Under the pieces are notes generated by a model, which had not been told where the DNA came from, did no database searches, and was given only the letters and a program-made list of their open reading frames with translations. Shown here in pieces: positions 16,638 through 26,795 of a stretch of DNA of 64,000 nt. Made by a program: the position numbers and the translations under genes. Where the stretch lies: positions 434,001 to 498,000 of the forward strand of contig NZ_WAEL01000001.1 of NCBI RefSeq assembly GCF_011742925.1, in the 5' to 3' direction. This DNA comes from Fibrivirga algicola (GTDB taxonomy: Bacteria; Bacteroidota; Bacteroidia; Cytophagales; Spirosomataceae). The number at the start of each line of letters is the position of its first letter. Position 1 is the stretch's first letter.

Positions 16638-19600
16638 TTACTTAGCTGCTGCCGCTGCTTTAGGCGCTGCTGTTACCGTCATGACGCCGTTCATGATACG
16701 CCAGTGACCGGGGAATGTACACAGATATGGGTAATCGCCAGGCTGATCGGGAGCTTTGAACCGCAACCGCACCGTCTGATTCGGATTCACCAGGGCCGTA
16801 GCGGCCAGAATATCCGATGACTCAGGTACGTAGTTTTTCTCAGCACCGTCTTTGGCTGTAATCATGGCATCGGCCAGTTTACCAATCCGATCAGTTGATT
16901 TAGGCTTGCCAACCACCAGGTTATGCTGCATCGCGTCGGGGTTTTCCAACACTATGATTACCGTTTTACCAGCTGGTACGCTAAAGGTTTTTTTGTCGAA
17001 GCGCATCTCTTCACGCACTGTCTTCATCTGAATCACCAGCGCGTCGGGGTCCATGTCGGCGTTGGGGTCACGCATACCCCAGGCTTCAAGCAGGCGATTC
17101 AGGCGCGGACGGGCATCTTCTGGGAGACTGGTGTTGATGCTGGCCAGCAGGGTCTGCTGGTTTTTACCCAGAACTGGCTGTGGCTGCTGGCCATCGCCAG
17201 GCCGTTGCCGACGCATGAAGGGGTACCCGTCTGATAAGCCTTTCACCAGGGCCGTTGCTTCGTCGTTGTCGAGTTTCGTTGCTTTCTGCAACATCATCAC
17301 CATCGAATCGGGCGTGGCGGTTGAGGCGTAGGCGCGGGCGGCCCGTTCCAGCGCTACCGTGCGCAGCTGAGCTGGAGCCCGGAACGTAATTTTGGCCGTG
17401 TGGTTATTGTTCCGACGGTCAGCATCCGTAAACGTAACATCTTTGTCAATGCTGATCACGAGGTTGTAGTCACCGGCTTTTTCGCCCATTACAGACAGAT
17501 CTCCAACCCAGGGACCATTGTTAGTCCGGGTAATGGCTACTGTTTCGCCCGGCGCAATACCCGCATTGAACGTACGGCTGATGAAATCGACCTTGGGTCC
17601 GGCGGTAGCTGCATTGCTACCCTCGAAGCGAATGTTCAGCGGGACGATTGTACCTTTTGGCAGCGCTTCAGTACCCTGGTTGGTGATATAAATAGTCGTA
17701 CGGGCTGGTTCCCGAACAGTAGGCCGTAGCGGTTCTGTTACTACTTTGCTCACCATCAGATCAATGCCATTCACTTTGCGTAACGTAGCTGCCGCCGTTG
17801 GCTGAGTAGCTGGTTGCTCTACGGGCGCGGCTGTGCTGGCCATTGGTCCATGCTGGCTATGGTCCATACCGGCATGCATACTGGCTGTGGCACCAGAAGC
17901 GGCACCCGTTGCAGCAGGCTTGCTGATCGAACCAAGCCACTGATGGAGCAGGCGGGCATTGTTGCTGTTAAACGCACAGGCAAACGCATCGGGAAGCCAC
18001 CGGTCATCGTTTCCTTTTGTCTCGCGCAGACGGGTCAATACGGCTTCGTCGGTTGCCGGGCTGGCCGGTGCTTCGCTCAGGGCAAGCAAACTGTTCAGCA
18101 CAACAAGTGGCTCTGCATCATACAAAGCCCGTTGTGCCAACAGCGTCGTTGTTCCTGCGCTGGTACGGGGCATAACCTGAACCGCTGTTTTACGCACACC
18201 GGCGCAAGGGTGTTTCAAAGCTTTCTCCAGTTCATTGGGCGAAATAGCACCTAGTCCGTGGAGCGTCCATAGCGCGTGAACAGCTGGGGCATTGATACCG
18301 ATCTCGTCGACGGACGGATCATTTACAATGGCCCAAAGCTGAGGCGCCACATCTTTATTACCACGCTCAACCAACATACGTTGTGCGTGCATGCGCCAGA
18401 ACTGATTCGTATTTTTCAACGCAGATACCAGGCTGGCCGGGTTGTTCCGATCCAGCTTGGGAGCCGTGTAGGTAGGTGCTTTGCTATACCCAACCCGGTA
18501 AATACGGCCATGCGTAAAGTCACGAAGAGGTGTTTCGTAGGCGTTGCCAGATCCATTCTTGAACCCTTGTGGCACTGGGTTATGCTGGATGATGTAGCTA
18601 TACCAGTCGGCTACCCAAACAGCGCCGTCTGGTCCTACTTCGGCAAATACGGGGGCGAACCACTCGTCGGCACCAGCCATCAGGTTGAAGCTACCCGCAC
18701 CGGTTTCGGCATCTGAGAAGTCAGAACCCTGTTTCACCATTCGGTTCTGGTGAACAATGTGGCCGGTTGGCTCACTAACAAAGGCTACCTGGTTCCAGTA
18801 TTCTTTTGGGAACGCCCGAGCGGTGTACAGGTTGTGACCCGCCGCTGCCGTAAAGCCGCCAAATACGTCTACCTGACGTACCCGCTCGGTAATAGGCTTC
18901 ATATCCTTGTGGGTATCGGTGCTGCGACCGCCAAGCATCGTACCTGGACGGGCATTGAACGATTTGTTTGGAATGGCCATATACCAGCCGTGGCTGTTGT
19001 TGGCGGTAGAGCCAAATACGTTGCCCGTTTCGTCGAAACCAAGTCCCCAAGTATTGTTTGAGGTGTTAGTCATGTACTCGAGCTGTGAACCGTCAGGCTT
19101 AAAGCGGAAAAAGCCCTGGCTGAACCGAAGCGTGTCTGGATTGTTGCCCACCACGCCTTTGAAACCTGAATAGCCTACGCTACCCCATACCCAGTTATCG
19201 AAACCATAGTGCAGGTTGCTTGGTCCGGCGTGGGTGTCAAACGTACCGAAGCCTGTGAACAGAATCTTCTTTTCATCGGCTTTATCGTCGCCGTTGGTAT
19301 CACGTAGATACAGCATATGCGGTGCCTGCGACACCACCAGCCCGCCATTGGCAAAGGCCATACCCGTTGGGATGCTCAGGCCGTCGGCGAAGTTGGTAAA
19401 CTTATCCGCTTTGCCGTCGCCATCGGTGTCTTCGCAGATCACAATCGAATCGGAGCCACCTTCGGGTTTACGCTCGTTGGGGTAATCCTTGGTAATCAGG
19501 ACATAGAGCCGGCCGCGATCATCCCAGGTCATGGCAATCGGGTGCATCACGTTAGGCTCGTGCGCGAACAGGTTCATCGTAAAATCGACCGGCACCTGAA

Positions 19601-20531
19601 TGTGCTTCATCGATTCTTCAGGCGACAGGGGCAGTTGCTCCATTTGCTCGCCAGGGCGCTTTTCGTAGTTTGGCAGGTTAGCCGCCTTGTACGCAAACGC
19701 CTGTGGCTTCAGGTCGTCGTGCTGCTTTTTCACTACATCGCCTACTGCCCACAGAATGCCGCGTTCCAGCAACTCTTGAAAAGCAGGCTGTCCCCAGGTA
19801 CGTTCGTCATGTCCGTAGGCGGTGTAGAATACGCGGCCTTTTCCGTAGGTACGTGTCCAGGTGTAAGGTTCTTCGGTAACGCCTGGCTTGTCTTTTGCCT
19901 GATCGGCCTTGATTTCGCGAACGGCCAGCACGTTGTTGTCGGCCTGAAGGTGCGTGTGCAGGTACGTTTCGTCAAACGCTTTGAACGAAGCCAAACCGTT
20001 TGTCAGTGCGTTGTTCGGCTGCGTAAACCGGGTCTGGATCGTATCCATCCGGTGCCGCCAGAACTGCCCGCCAACTACCTTGTCGACGTACTCGGGTGAA
20101 TTCCGGAAACAATAAGAAGCGCAGTGAACCGGTATAACGCCATGACCGGCCGCCACATAGTCGAGCAGGGCGCGCTCCTGTGGCTTTGGAATGGTGTCCC
20201 AGTTCGCGTAGATCAACAAGCCATCGTACTTCGCCAGATTGTCGGCGTTGAGGTCGGCCAGCTTGTCGGTATACGTGATGTTGATGCCCTTGCTTCCTAA
20301 CGCCGCCATCAACTGCGGAACCCGTTCGATGGGTTTGTGGTGGCCGTTGTCGCCCAGAAACAGAATTTCCGTGCGGCGTGGGCCACTCTTCCGCGCCGAC
20401 GAAGACAGGGAACTGGTTGTTGAATTACCGTCCATCTCCTTCACAACCCTGGAAGGAGTACGGGTGCAGTTTGCCAGTACCAGCGTTGTGAGCGCGGTTA
20501 CCAGCAATGATCGGTTTAGTGAGAAAGCCAT
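16638..20531 (-). CDS. multidomain lipoprotein: ThuA, PVC-type dehydrogenase, HEAT repeats, CARDB-like and cupredoxin domains
   Basis: 1297 residues, ATG at 20531. A lipobox (VLANC, Cys22) anchors it in the envelope. In order: a ThuA-like domain (about 50-270, ILFLGDNGHHKP, VPVHCASYCF), a membrane-bound dehydrogenase/NHL-type beta-propeller region (about 310-690, VPVDFTMNLFAHEPNVMHPI, with DTDGDGKAD calcium-like loops), HEAT-type helices (about 710-880), a CARDB-like beta domain (about 920-1080) and a C-terminal blue-copper domain (about 1190-1285) with ligands His in MQHNLVV, Cys and His in YLCTFPGHW, and Met. The copper domain could shuttle electrons from a sugar oxidation. Downstream-in-strand neighbours are an oxidoreductase and a sugar isomerase, pointing to carbohydrate oxidation. 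Domain edges are approximate. Confidence 0.9.
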   Translation of the reverse strand: MAFSLNRSLLVTALTTLVLANCTRTPSRVVKEMDGNSTTSSLSSSARKSGPRRTEILFLGDNGHHKPIERVPQLMAALGSKGINITYTDKLADLNADNLAKYDGLLIYANWDTIPKPQERALLDYVAAGHGVIPVHCASYCFRNSPEYVDKVVGGQFWRHRMDTIQTRFTQPNNALTNGLASFKAFDETYLHTHLQADNNVLAVREIKADQAKDKPGVTEEPYTWTRTYGKGRVFYTAYGHDERTWGQPAFQELLERGILWAVGDVVKKQHDDLKPQAFAYKAANLPNYEKRPGEQMEQLPLSPEESMKHIQVPVDFTMNLFAHEPNVMHPIAMTWDDRGRLYVLITKDYPNERKPEGGSDSIVICEDTDGDGKADKFTNFADGLSIPTGMAFANGGLVVSQAPHMLYLRDTNGDDKADEKKILFTGFGTFDTHAGPSNLHYGFDNWVWGSVGYSGFKGVVGNNPDTLRFSQGFFRFKPDGSQLEYMTNTSNNTWGLGFDETGNVFGSTANNSHGWYMAIPNKSFNARPGTMLGGRSTDTHKDMKPITERVRQVDVFGGFTAAAGHNLYTARAFPKEYWNQVAFVSEPTGHIVHQNRMVKQGSDFSDAETGAGSFNLMAGADEWFAPVFAEVGPDGAVWVADWYSYIIQHNPVPQGFKNGSGNAYETPLRDFTHGRIYRVGYSKAPTYTAPKLDRNNPASLVSALKNTNQFWRMHAQRMLVERGNKDVAPQLWAIVNDPSVDEIGINAPAVHALWTLHGLGAISPNELEKALKHPCAGVRKTAVQVMPRTSAGTTTLLAQRALYDAEPLVVLNSLLALSEAPASPATDEAVLTRLRETKGNDDRWLPDAFACAFNSNNARLLHQWLGSISKPAATGAASGATASMHAGMDHSQHGPMASTAAPVEQPATQPTAAATLRKVNGIDLMVSKVVTEPLRPTVREPARTTIYITNQGTEALPKGTIVPLNIRFEGSNAATAGPKVDFISRTFNAGIAPGETVAITRTNNGPWVGDLSVMGEKAGDYNLVISIDKDVTFTDADRRNNNHTAKITFRAPAQLRTVALERAARAYASTATPDSMVMMLQKATKLDNDEATALVKGLSDGYPFMRRQRPGDGQQPQPVLGKNQQTLLASINTSLPEDARPRLNRLLEAWGMRDPNADMDPDALVIQMKTVREEMRFDKKTFSVPAGKTVIIVLENPDAMQHNLVVGKPKSTDRIGKLADAMITAKDGAEKNYVPESSDILAATALVNPNQTVRLRFKAPDQPGDYPYLCTFPGHWRIMNGVMTVTAAPKAAAAAK

Positions 20532-20574
20532 GAGCTATACATCGTTTTTCAAGTTGACTGGGTCAGTTGGGTTG

Positions 20575-20654
20575 GGGTATTGCCTACTAAAGGTATAGAC
20601 ACTGGTTACGAGGCTGTTTGCCTGCTCTAACTCAGTGTCTCTGGGCCAATACCC
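20575..20654 (-). terminator. nested inverted repeat after the Gfo/Idh gene
   Basis: GGGTATTG (20575-20582) pairs with 20647-20654, and inside it AGACACTG (20597-20604) pairs with 20633-20640. It fills the gap between two minus-strand genes and may attenuate read-through from the Gfo/Idh gene into the lipoprotein gene. Confidence 0.4.
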
Positions 20655-20662
20655 GGCATATA

Positions 20663-21772
20663 TCACTCAAAGTCAGGTAATTTCATTATCTCACCACCCC
20701 GCATGGCCGACTCGTGGGCCAGAATGCCAACGCTTGTCCAGTTGGCCGATTGAGCCGCGTTCGGGAATGGATCGCGATCGTCGGTGAGGGCCGTCAGGAA
20801 TTCGTGTACCATGTGGGGGTGCGAGCCGCCGTGCCCACCACCCTGCGTAAACGAGAGGTGTTGCGTTTCGTCGGCATCGTATACACCTTTTGTGGTAAAA
20901 CGCTGAATTTCGGCTGGCAGCAGGTGTGCGTAGTCGGGCACGGTTACTTTCTCCGGAATTTCAGGTTCTGGCTTCTTCGCCGTATGAATTACTGGCTGCT
21001 CGTCTTCGATCAGTTGCCACTCAAACGACTTCTTATCGCCATACACCTCGAAGCTTTCGCGGTACTGACGGGCAACGTCGAATAGCGACCGGTACACATA
21101 AGCTGACAAGTCGCTGTTTTTGAACTTGATGTGCGCCGACTCGACGGCAAATGGCGAATTGTGAATAGCCGCTAGCTCGGGGCGGATCGTGCCTGAACCA
21201 AAGCAGGAAACGTAGTCGGCTTCCAGACGGAGCAGACCCGCAACGGGACCAACGCAGTGGGTGGCGTAGTGCATAGGAGGGAGGCCCGGCCAGTAATCGG
21301 GCCAGCCATCCATATCCTGCTGGTGGCTGGCTTTCAGAAACTGCACCTTACCCAATTCGCCTTTCTCATACATTTCTTTGACAAACAGAAACTCGCGGGC
21401 ATAGACCACAGTCTCCATCATCATGTATTTCATGCCGGTTTCACGCGTTACCCGCACGATTTCCTTACACTCGTCAACGGTGGTAGCCATCGGAACGGTG
21501 CAGGCTACATGTTTACCCGCACGCAGGGCTTTCAGGCTTTGCTCAGCGTGGTTCGGAATGGGTGAGTTGATATGCACGGCGTCGACGTTGGGATCGGCCA
21601 ATAGTTCGTCATAGCTACTATACCGCACGTCAATCCCGTAGGCATCGCCGATTTTGTTCAGACTCTCAACGTTTCGCTGGCAAATGGCATACATATTGGC
21701 CAACGGGTGGCGCTGATAAATTGGAATAAACTCGGCCCCAAATCCCAGGCCTACAATGGCGATGTTAATCAT
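20663..21772 (-). CDS. Gfo/Idh/MocA-family oxidoreductase
   Basis: 369 residues, ATG at 21772. The N-terminal Rossmann fold has the NAD(P) loop IVGLGFGAEFIP (residues 5-16) and the family's hinge segment INSPIPNHAEQSLKALRAGKHV. In place of the usual (E/D)KP motif with its catalytic lysine it reads CTVPMA, so the canonical lysine is absent; this variant is seen in uncharacterised environmental members. The C-terminal domain is the usual beta sheet and contains GGGHGGSHPHMVHEFL, a His-rich segment near residue 320. Probable role: oxidation or epimerisation of a sugar or cyclitol, with the next gene as isomerase. Substrate not determined. Confidence 0.88.
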   Translation of the reverse strand: MINIAIVGLGFGAEFIPIYQRHPLANMYAICQRNVESLNKIGDAYGIDVRYSSYDELLADPNVDAVHINSPIPNHAEQSLKALRAGKHVACTVPMATTVDECKEIVRVTRETGMKYMMMETVVYAREFLFVKEMYEKGELGKVQFLKASHQQDMDGWPDYWPGLPPMHYATHCVGPVAGLLRLEADYVSCFGSGTIRPELAAIHNSPFAVESAHIKFKNSDLSAYVYRSLFDVARQYRESFEVYGDKKSFEWQLIEDEQPVIHTAKKPEPEIPEKVTVPDYAHLLPAEIQRFTTKGVYDADETQHLSFTQGGGHGGSHPHMVHEFLTALTDDRDPFPNAAQSANWTSVGILAHESAMRGGEIMKLPDFE

Positions 21773-21842
21773 TATAAAAGTGTAAAAAAGGAGTTAAACG
21801 TAGAGTTGTCCGTCAGCATGGTGCAAAAGCAGATGCGTTTTC

Positions 21843-22739
21843 TTAAACCGCTGTGCTTACCGCGATTCTGTGTTTTAGTTTGTTTTTCAGTACGTCGGTC
21901 AAATACGCGTAGCCGTCTCTGGCCAGTTGCTCGGGCGACGTGAACATAGGCCGGAAAATATGGGTGGCAGCAGCCAGTTCGGGTGGATTAACGCCAAACG
22001 CTTCAATCGCCAGCGGACCGGAATAATCGACATCGGCTAATGTCTGAAGTATGTTGGTAAAGTTTACCTGCCCTTGTCCGGGTGTCGACCGGTCGTTTTC
22101 TGAAAGCTGCACGTGTACCAAGTAGGGAGCCAGAGTTCGGATGGCATCGGCCACATTTTTTTCCTCAATGTTGGCGTGGAAGCTATCGAAAGCCGCACGG
22201 CAATAGGGATGGTCTACGGCTTCAATGTAGCGCCGGGTGTCGTCGGCGCAGGTGAGCAGGTACGTCTCAAATCGGTTGAGCGATTCGATAGCTAGCATAA
22301 CACCTCGTGTCTGAGCATGCTCAGCAATGGCATACATGCTTTCTACCGACCAGGCCCACTCGTCGGCCGTAGCGGGCTTCCCGGAAAAAAGTTTGAAACC
22401 TGCGAAAAACGGTCCCATCAAAATTGATGATTCGGCCGCCGCCGAGCAATCAACGATCTGCTTTAGGTACGTTACGCCCGCTTTCCGGACAGCCGCGTCG
22501 GGACTGAGCAGAGTCAGTGCAGGCGGCAGCAATGAACAGGTTTGCACATCGAGTCCCAGGGCCGATGCCTGTCGGCCAAGCCGTTGCCACTTTGCCAGAT
22601 TGGGCGATTCACCGGGTGTAGTACCGACTGGCATTTCCACAAAGTCAAAACCTGTTTGCTTCAGATACGCCAGCGTACCCGAAAGGTCCTCATCCATGGT
22701 CATCGTCCAGGTAAACAGGTTCATGCCAAGCCGATTCAT
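21843..22739 (-). CDS. sugar phosphate isomerase/epimerase-like TIM barrel (AP endonuclease 2 family)
   Basis: 298 residues, ATG at 22739. The xylose isomerase-like barrel shows the expected metal-site positions: FVEMPVG (Glu near 35), LAIESLNRFE (Glu near 152), AAFDSFHANIEE (Asp/His near 188-191), VHVQLSENDRSTPGQG (His/Glu near 220) and GPLAIEAFGV (Glu near 252). Family members isomerise or epimerise free or phosphorylated sugars and keto-sugars (tagatose/psicose 3-epimerase, hydroxypyruvate isomerase). It sits 70 bases upstream of the Gfo/Idh gene in the same direction, so they are probably one operon, and divergent from the AraC regulator at 22913, the likely controller. Confidence 0.9.
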   Translation of the reverse strand: MNRLGMNLFTWTMTMDEDLSGTLAYLKQTGFDFVEMPVGTTPGESPNLAKWQRLGRQASALGLDVQTCSLLPPALTLLSPDAAVRKAGVTYLKQIVDCSAAAESSILMGPFFAGFKLFSGKPATADEWAWSVESMYAIAEHAQTRGVMLAIESLNRFETYLLTCADDTRRYIEAVDHPYCRAAFDSFHANIEEKNVADAIRTLAPYLVHVQLSENDRSTPGQGQVNFTNILQTLADVDYSGPLAIEAFGVNPPELAAATHIFRPMFTSPEQLARDGYAYLTDVLKNKLKHRIAVSTAV

Positions 22740-22912
22740 ACGTAGTTGGTTATAAGGTTCGTACTACTGATTCAGGAAATATTTCTACAAAGCTATCTTT
22801 GTTCTATTTATGTAGTTGGCCTACTTTTATCTAATATTGACTTTATTTTTGCAACTACACAGAAGTAAAAGCTACGATCCTGTTAATTCATGCATACTCT
22901 TAGGTTTAAATT

Positions 22913-23815
22913 ATGAAATCTGCCCTACGAAAGGACATTGAGTCGGGTATTGGTTCGTTCGTTGTTAGAGACCTGATCGAGCCACACTTCGATCCAAACT
23001 GGCATTTTCATCCGCACTATCAACTGTTTCTGGTTGAAGAGGGAACCGGTACCCGTTTTATAGGTGATTCCATTCGCCCTTTTGCCCCTGGCGATCTGGT
23101 TATGATCGGGCCCGATTTACCCCATCTATGGCGTAGTGATCAGGAATATTTCGTGCCTAACTCTGGTTTACAGACGCACGGACTGGTCGTTTATTTTACC
23201 GAAGATTGCCTGGGTACCGATTTTTTCAATAAACCGGAAATGAATCGCATCCGGCAGCTACTCGACAATTCGCGTCAGGGCTTAACCTGGGTGGAAGAAA
23301 CCCATGAGCAAACCATTGTTGCGCTTAGAAAGCTGGTTGTACAAGCGCCTACGTTTCGGCGGGTGCTCGATTTCCTGGCTCTGCTCGACGACCTAGCCCA
23401 TGCCACTGATGCCCAGCTTATTACAAGCGCCAACTACAGTAACCCTATGAAGCCCGCTGACGCCGACGAAGGCAGTGCTTCGTCTCAGGCGTACCGGCGC
23501 ATGCAGGCCGTGCATACGTACGTATTGACGCATTTTCACGAAGCCATCAAGTTAGACACCGTAGCCGACCTAGCTGGGCTCACTCCGTCTGCATTTTGCC
23601 GGTACTTCAAGGTGCGAACCAACAAAACATTCGTTGATTTTGTAACGGAGATCAGGATTGGCCACGCCTGCAAATTACTGTTGAACAGTGACTTGTCTAT
23701 CTCGCAGATTGGTTACGAAAGCGGCTTTCGCACCATGTCGAATTTTAACCGCCAGTTCCGGGACGTAACCGGACAGACCCCCTCACAGTACGTGAAAGCA
23801 ATGGGAGGAGTGTAG
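22913..23815 (+). CDS. AraC-family transcriptional regulator with cupin sensor domain
   Basis: 300 residues, ATG at 22913. N-terminal cupin (residues ~20-110, with HFHPHYQLFLVEEGTG and GDLVMIGPDLPHLW histidine positions) would bind a small effector, probably a sugar. The C-terminal 100 residues are the double helix-turn-helix of the family: KLDTVADLAGLTPSAFCRYFK, then SISQIGYESGFRTMSNFNRQF and the closing TPSQYVK. It is divergent from the isomerase/oxidoreductase operon with a 170-base AT-rich gap that is long enough for two promoters and an operator, though I see no specific palindromic operator. Confidence 0.93.
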   Translation: MKSALRKDIESGIGSFVVRDLIEPHFDPNWHFHPHYQLFLVEEGTGTRFIGDSIRPFAPGDLVMIGPDLPHLWRSDQEYFVPNSGLQTHGLVVYFTEDCLGTDFFNKPEMNRIRQLLDNSRQGLTWVEETHEQTIVALRKLVVQAPTFRRVLDFLALLDDLAHATDAQLITSANYSNPMKPADADEGSASSQAYRRMQAVHTYVLTHFHEAIKLDTVADLAGLTPSAFCRYFKVRTNKTFVDFVTEIRIGHACKLLLNSDLSISQIGYESGFRTMSNFNRQFRDVTGQTPSQYVKAMGGV

Positions 23816-23840
23816 GTTGGTTTGGTGTTTGGTGTTTGTC

Positions 23841-23915
23841 GTTTGAGGTTTGTGGTTGCGCTGCCATAGCACCGCACCAGTTGGTTGATCAACAGCGTGC
23901 CCACAAACCTCAAAC
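23841..23915. terminator. convergent-gene inverted repeat
   Basis: 15-base perfect arms (23841-23855 with 23901-23915) and a 45-base loop, between the convergent AraC and SDR genes. Preceded by short direct repeats of TTTGGTG. Likely a weak bidirectional terminator. Confidence 0.5.
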
Positions 23916-23918
23916 CAC

Positions 23919-24698
23919 TTATTTCGGCCCCATGCGAATGGCTCCGTCGAGGCGGATAACTTCGCCATTGAGCATGGGGTTTTCGACGATACTTTTGGCC
24001 AACATTCCATATTCCGCTGGGCGACCAAGCCGCGAGGGGAAAGGGACTTGCTGTCCCAGCGAGATACGGGCTTCCTCGGGCAAACCAGCCAGCAACGGCG
24101 TTTCAAACAGCCCCGGTGCAATGGTCATCACCCGGATGCCTGATTTTGCCAAGTCGCGGGCAATGGGGAGGGTCATGCCAACAATACCACCCTTCGAGGC
24201 CGAGTAGGCAGCCTGACCAATCTGCCCGTCGTAGGCCGCTACCGACGCTGTATTGATGATCACACCCCGTTCGCCGTCGGCGTTGGGTACGTTCGCTTCC
24301 ATGGCAAAAGCAGCCAGCCTGATTACGTTGAATGTACCGATCAGGTTAACCTCAATAGTTTTTCGGAAGGCATCGAGCGAATGAGGACCGTACTCGCCGT
24401 TTACCTTACCGATGGTCTTGCGGGCTTCGGCGATGCCGGCGCAGTTGACAACAATGTGTAAGGCTCCAAACGTGTCGGTAGCCAGGGAAATGGCCTGCCG
24501 CACATCCGATTCGTTCGCTACGTTGGTCAGAGCAAAACGCACCCGGTCGCCCAGTTCGGTGACCAGCGCGTTGCCGCGATCCTGGTTGAGGTCGGCAATG
24601 ATGACGTTGGCTCCTGCTGCGTGAAAAGCCCGGACGGTTGCCTCGCCGAGGCCAGACGCACCACCTGTGACCAGCGCCGTTGTTTGTTGAAGAATCAT
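23919..24698 (-). CDS. SDR-family dehydrogenase, 3-hydroxyacyl-CoA dehydrogenase type 2-like
   Basis: 259 residues, ATG at 24698. Motifs of the short-chain dehydrogenases are intact: TGGASGLG (cofactor loop, residues 11-18), an acidic residue in IIADL favouring [11 protein letters not shown] (NAG-like), [16 protein letters not shown] with the catalytic Ser, and YSASKGG with Tyr and Lys. The [14 protein letters not shown] and [13 protein letters not shown] segments resemble type II 3-hydroxyacyl-CoA dehydrogenases (HSD10), which oxidise short-chain beta-hydroxyacyl-CoA. Substrate is inferred from this likeness only. Only 14 bases separate it from the FAD oxidoreductase upstream, so the two are one operon. 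Confidence 0.9.
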   Translation of the reverse strand: MILQQTTALVTGGASGLGEATVRAFHAAGANVIIADLNQDRGNALVTELGDRVRFALTNVANESDVRQAISLATDTFGALHIVVNCAGIAEARKTIGKVNGEYGPHSLDAFRKTIEVNLIGTFNVIRLAAFAMEANVPNADGERGVIINTASVAAYDGQIGQAAYSASKGGIVGMTLPIARDLAKSGIRVMTIAPGLFETPLLAGLPEEARISLGQQVPFPSRLGRPAEYGMLAKSIVENPMLNGEVIRLDGAIRMGPK

Positions 24699-24712
24699 GT
24701 TTGTTGATTTGG

Positions 24713-26731
24713 TTAATGAATGGGTAAAAACAACACCGCATCGGCAACGACCGGCTCAGATGAGGCCCCGACGCGAAACGACACAGACGGAGTTTTGCCA
24801 GAAGCAATCAGGTACGTACCCAGGCTAATCCAGTCATTGTTTTGTTCTTGTTGGTTGATAGACAGACTTTTAGTTGCTGTGCCATCGAAGACCTGTACCT
24901 GCGCGTCGGTAGCCTTGTCGGTCTGGTAAGCAACCTGATCCGGATTGCCACCGCCTCCCCGACGAGCCGGATTATATACGTGAATCTGATAACGGCCTGG
25001 CTTCAGATTAGTGGGCCGATACGTTACCGAAGCCTTCGTGTCGGTGCTGAGAAAAGCAGTTTTTCCATACTGCCCGGCTTTGGTGAGCACTTGCCAGGTT
25101 CCGTTTCGGCTAACCTGCGTGCTGTCCTCATTATCGACCAGTTGCTCGGGGCGGCTACCATCCAGTAGCGGGTTGGTGCGCAGAGTACGTTGCAAACGAG
25201 CCACATCGAGCCGTTGTACCGCCACGCCCTCCTCAATGGCCTGCGCCGCTGCTGCCCCTGCTGTTTGGCCCAGCACCATAAATACCGGCTCCATCCGGAT
25301 AGAACCGTAGGCGATGTGCGTAGCTGAGAGGCAGACTGGAACAAGCAGATTACGGGCTTGACCCGCCTGAGGCACTAAGGCCCGGTAGCTGATGGGATAG
25401 GGTGGAAATCCACCCACCTGCACATCGCCCTCATTACGCACCATGAACTTACCCGTAGCATCTGTTACTACCAGGCGCTGGCAATTGTGTGAGTCCATGG
25501 TGTAGGCTGCCAGTCCGATTCCATCCGAAACAGTGGCTTTCCCTTCGCAGTTGGCCTGCGTCATCACATACGCGCCTACCATCCGTCGGGCTTCGCGTAT
25601 GTAAAGCTGATGCGAAAAATGGTCGTTATCAACGTATTCGTCTTTGGGGTAGCCCCAACGAAGCATCTCGTCGCGCAGGTGTTTGGGTATCCGGGGGTCG
25701 TGCCCAATGAAATAGAAGAAGCCTTTGGTGTAGTCTTCATGTGCCCGGATGATCTGCTCCCGTTCTTCATAGCTCGCGTCCGGGTACGTCCAGTTGGCAC
25801 CAATCATATCGGTCGATAAACCGCCGCAGTTATTAATGTCGGTTTTGCGGTTTGGCATCGCCACAAAATGCATCAGGTTCCAGGTGAGTTCGGTGGGCGT
25901 TTTCTGCTGAATCTGGCGTAGTAACAGTTCGTACTTGGTGGAATCGTACCGAGCCGGGCGCGTAATGGCAAGGCGATTCGCGGGGTCGTCGGTCAGGCAC
26001 ATACGGTAGTTGTAGGCCTGAATTTTCTGGTCGCCGGTACCGTTGGCGGCTAGTGATTCGGTCGATACGCCCCATATCAGTCCGCTTTCGGGTTTGCCAG
26101 GCACGTTGTAGGGGTCGACACCCGCCGGAAACTGGTGTTTATCAAGTAGCTGTACGCCGTTCCAGGTTTCGCCGTATTGGCTATTGGCTTCCCGCCCAAC
26201 GGTGTAATGAACCCCCGCTTTGGCCATCAGGTCGCCTTCATAGCTACAATCGATAAACTGCTTTGCGTAAATCGTTTTCAGATCGCCGCCCTTTCCGCTC
26301 CGACTAGCTGTGGGCTCTAGCCGGATTGACACAATCTGGTCGTCTTTTTTTCGCACTGCCTGGAGGCGATAGCTAAGCAACGGCGTAATACGAGCCTCCC
26401 GCAGGTACGTTGTGAAGAGTGATTCGGCCACGTGTGGCTCGAACGTCCATTGTTCCAACCGGCCATAGTGTGCCCCAATCCGCCGGTAGAAATGGCGGGC
26501 CAGCCCCGTCACGGCAAACTTATTACCAATATCGGTCGCGCCCAGTCCACCGGCCGACAAGCCGCCCAGATGACGGCCAGGTTCAACGAGCAGGACTGTC
26601 TTCCCCAAGCGTTTAGCCGACACTGCCGCCATCACCCCCGCCGACGTACCTCCGTATATACAGACATCGACCGACTGGGCAAGCAATGGACCCGACAGTA
26701 GGGTAACCAGGAAGGCATACAGAATTTTCAT
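24713..26731 (-). CDS. secreted FAD-dependent oxidoreductase with golvesin/xanthan lyase-like C-terminal domain
   Basis: 672 residues, ATG at 26731. A signal peptide ([19 protein letters not shown]) sends it out of the cytoplasm. The FAD fold begins with [14 protein letters not shown] (residues ~23-36) and has [11 protein letters not shown], the marker of the FAD_oxidored family often annotated xanthan lyase. A C-terminal beta domain (about residues 555-670, [17 protein letters not shown]...) matches the golvesin/Xly type domain thought to bind sugars or cell surface. It probably oxidises an exported sugar or sugar acid. Overlap-free but nearly abutting with the SDR gene indicates a shared transcript. 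Confidence 0.88.
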   Translation of the reverse strand: MKILYAFLVTLLSGPLLAQSVDVCIYGGTSAGVMAAVSAKRLGKTVLLVEPGRHLGGLSAGGLGATDIGNKFAVTGLARHFYRRIGAHYGRLEQWTFEPHVAESLFTTYLREARITPLLSYRLQAVRKKDDQIVSIRLEPTASRSGKGGDLKTIYAKQFIDCSYEGDLMAKAGVHYTVGREANSQYGETWNGVQLLDKHQFPAGVDPYNVPGKPESGLIWGVSTESLAANGTGDQKIQAYNYRMCLTDDPANRLAITRPARYDSTKYELLLRQIQQKTPTELTWNLMHFVAMPNRKTDINNCGGLSTDMIGANWTYPDASYEEREQIIRAHEDYTKGFFYFIGHDPRIPKHLRDEMLRWGYPKDEYVDNDHFSHQLYIREARRMVGAYVMTQANCEGKATVSDGIGLAAYTMDSHNCQRLVVTDATGKFMVRNEGDVQVGGFPPYPISYRALVPQAGQARNLLVPVCLSATHIAYGSIRMEPVFMVLGQTAGAAAAQAIEEGVAVQRLDVARLQRTLRTNPLLDGSRPEQLVDNEDSTQVSRNGTWQVLTKAGQYGKTAFLSTDTKASVTYRPTNLKPGRYQIHVYNPARRGGGGNPDQVAYQTDKATDAQVQVFDGTATKSLSINQQEQNNDWISLGTYLIASGKTPSVSFRVGASSEPVVADAVLFLPIH

Positions 26732-26795
26732 ACCGTTGAAAGACGTTGCAACCGGGCTTTACTGCCAACTCATCAGCAACGTTAGCTTGGGCTTC

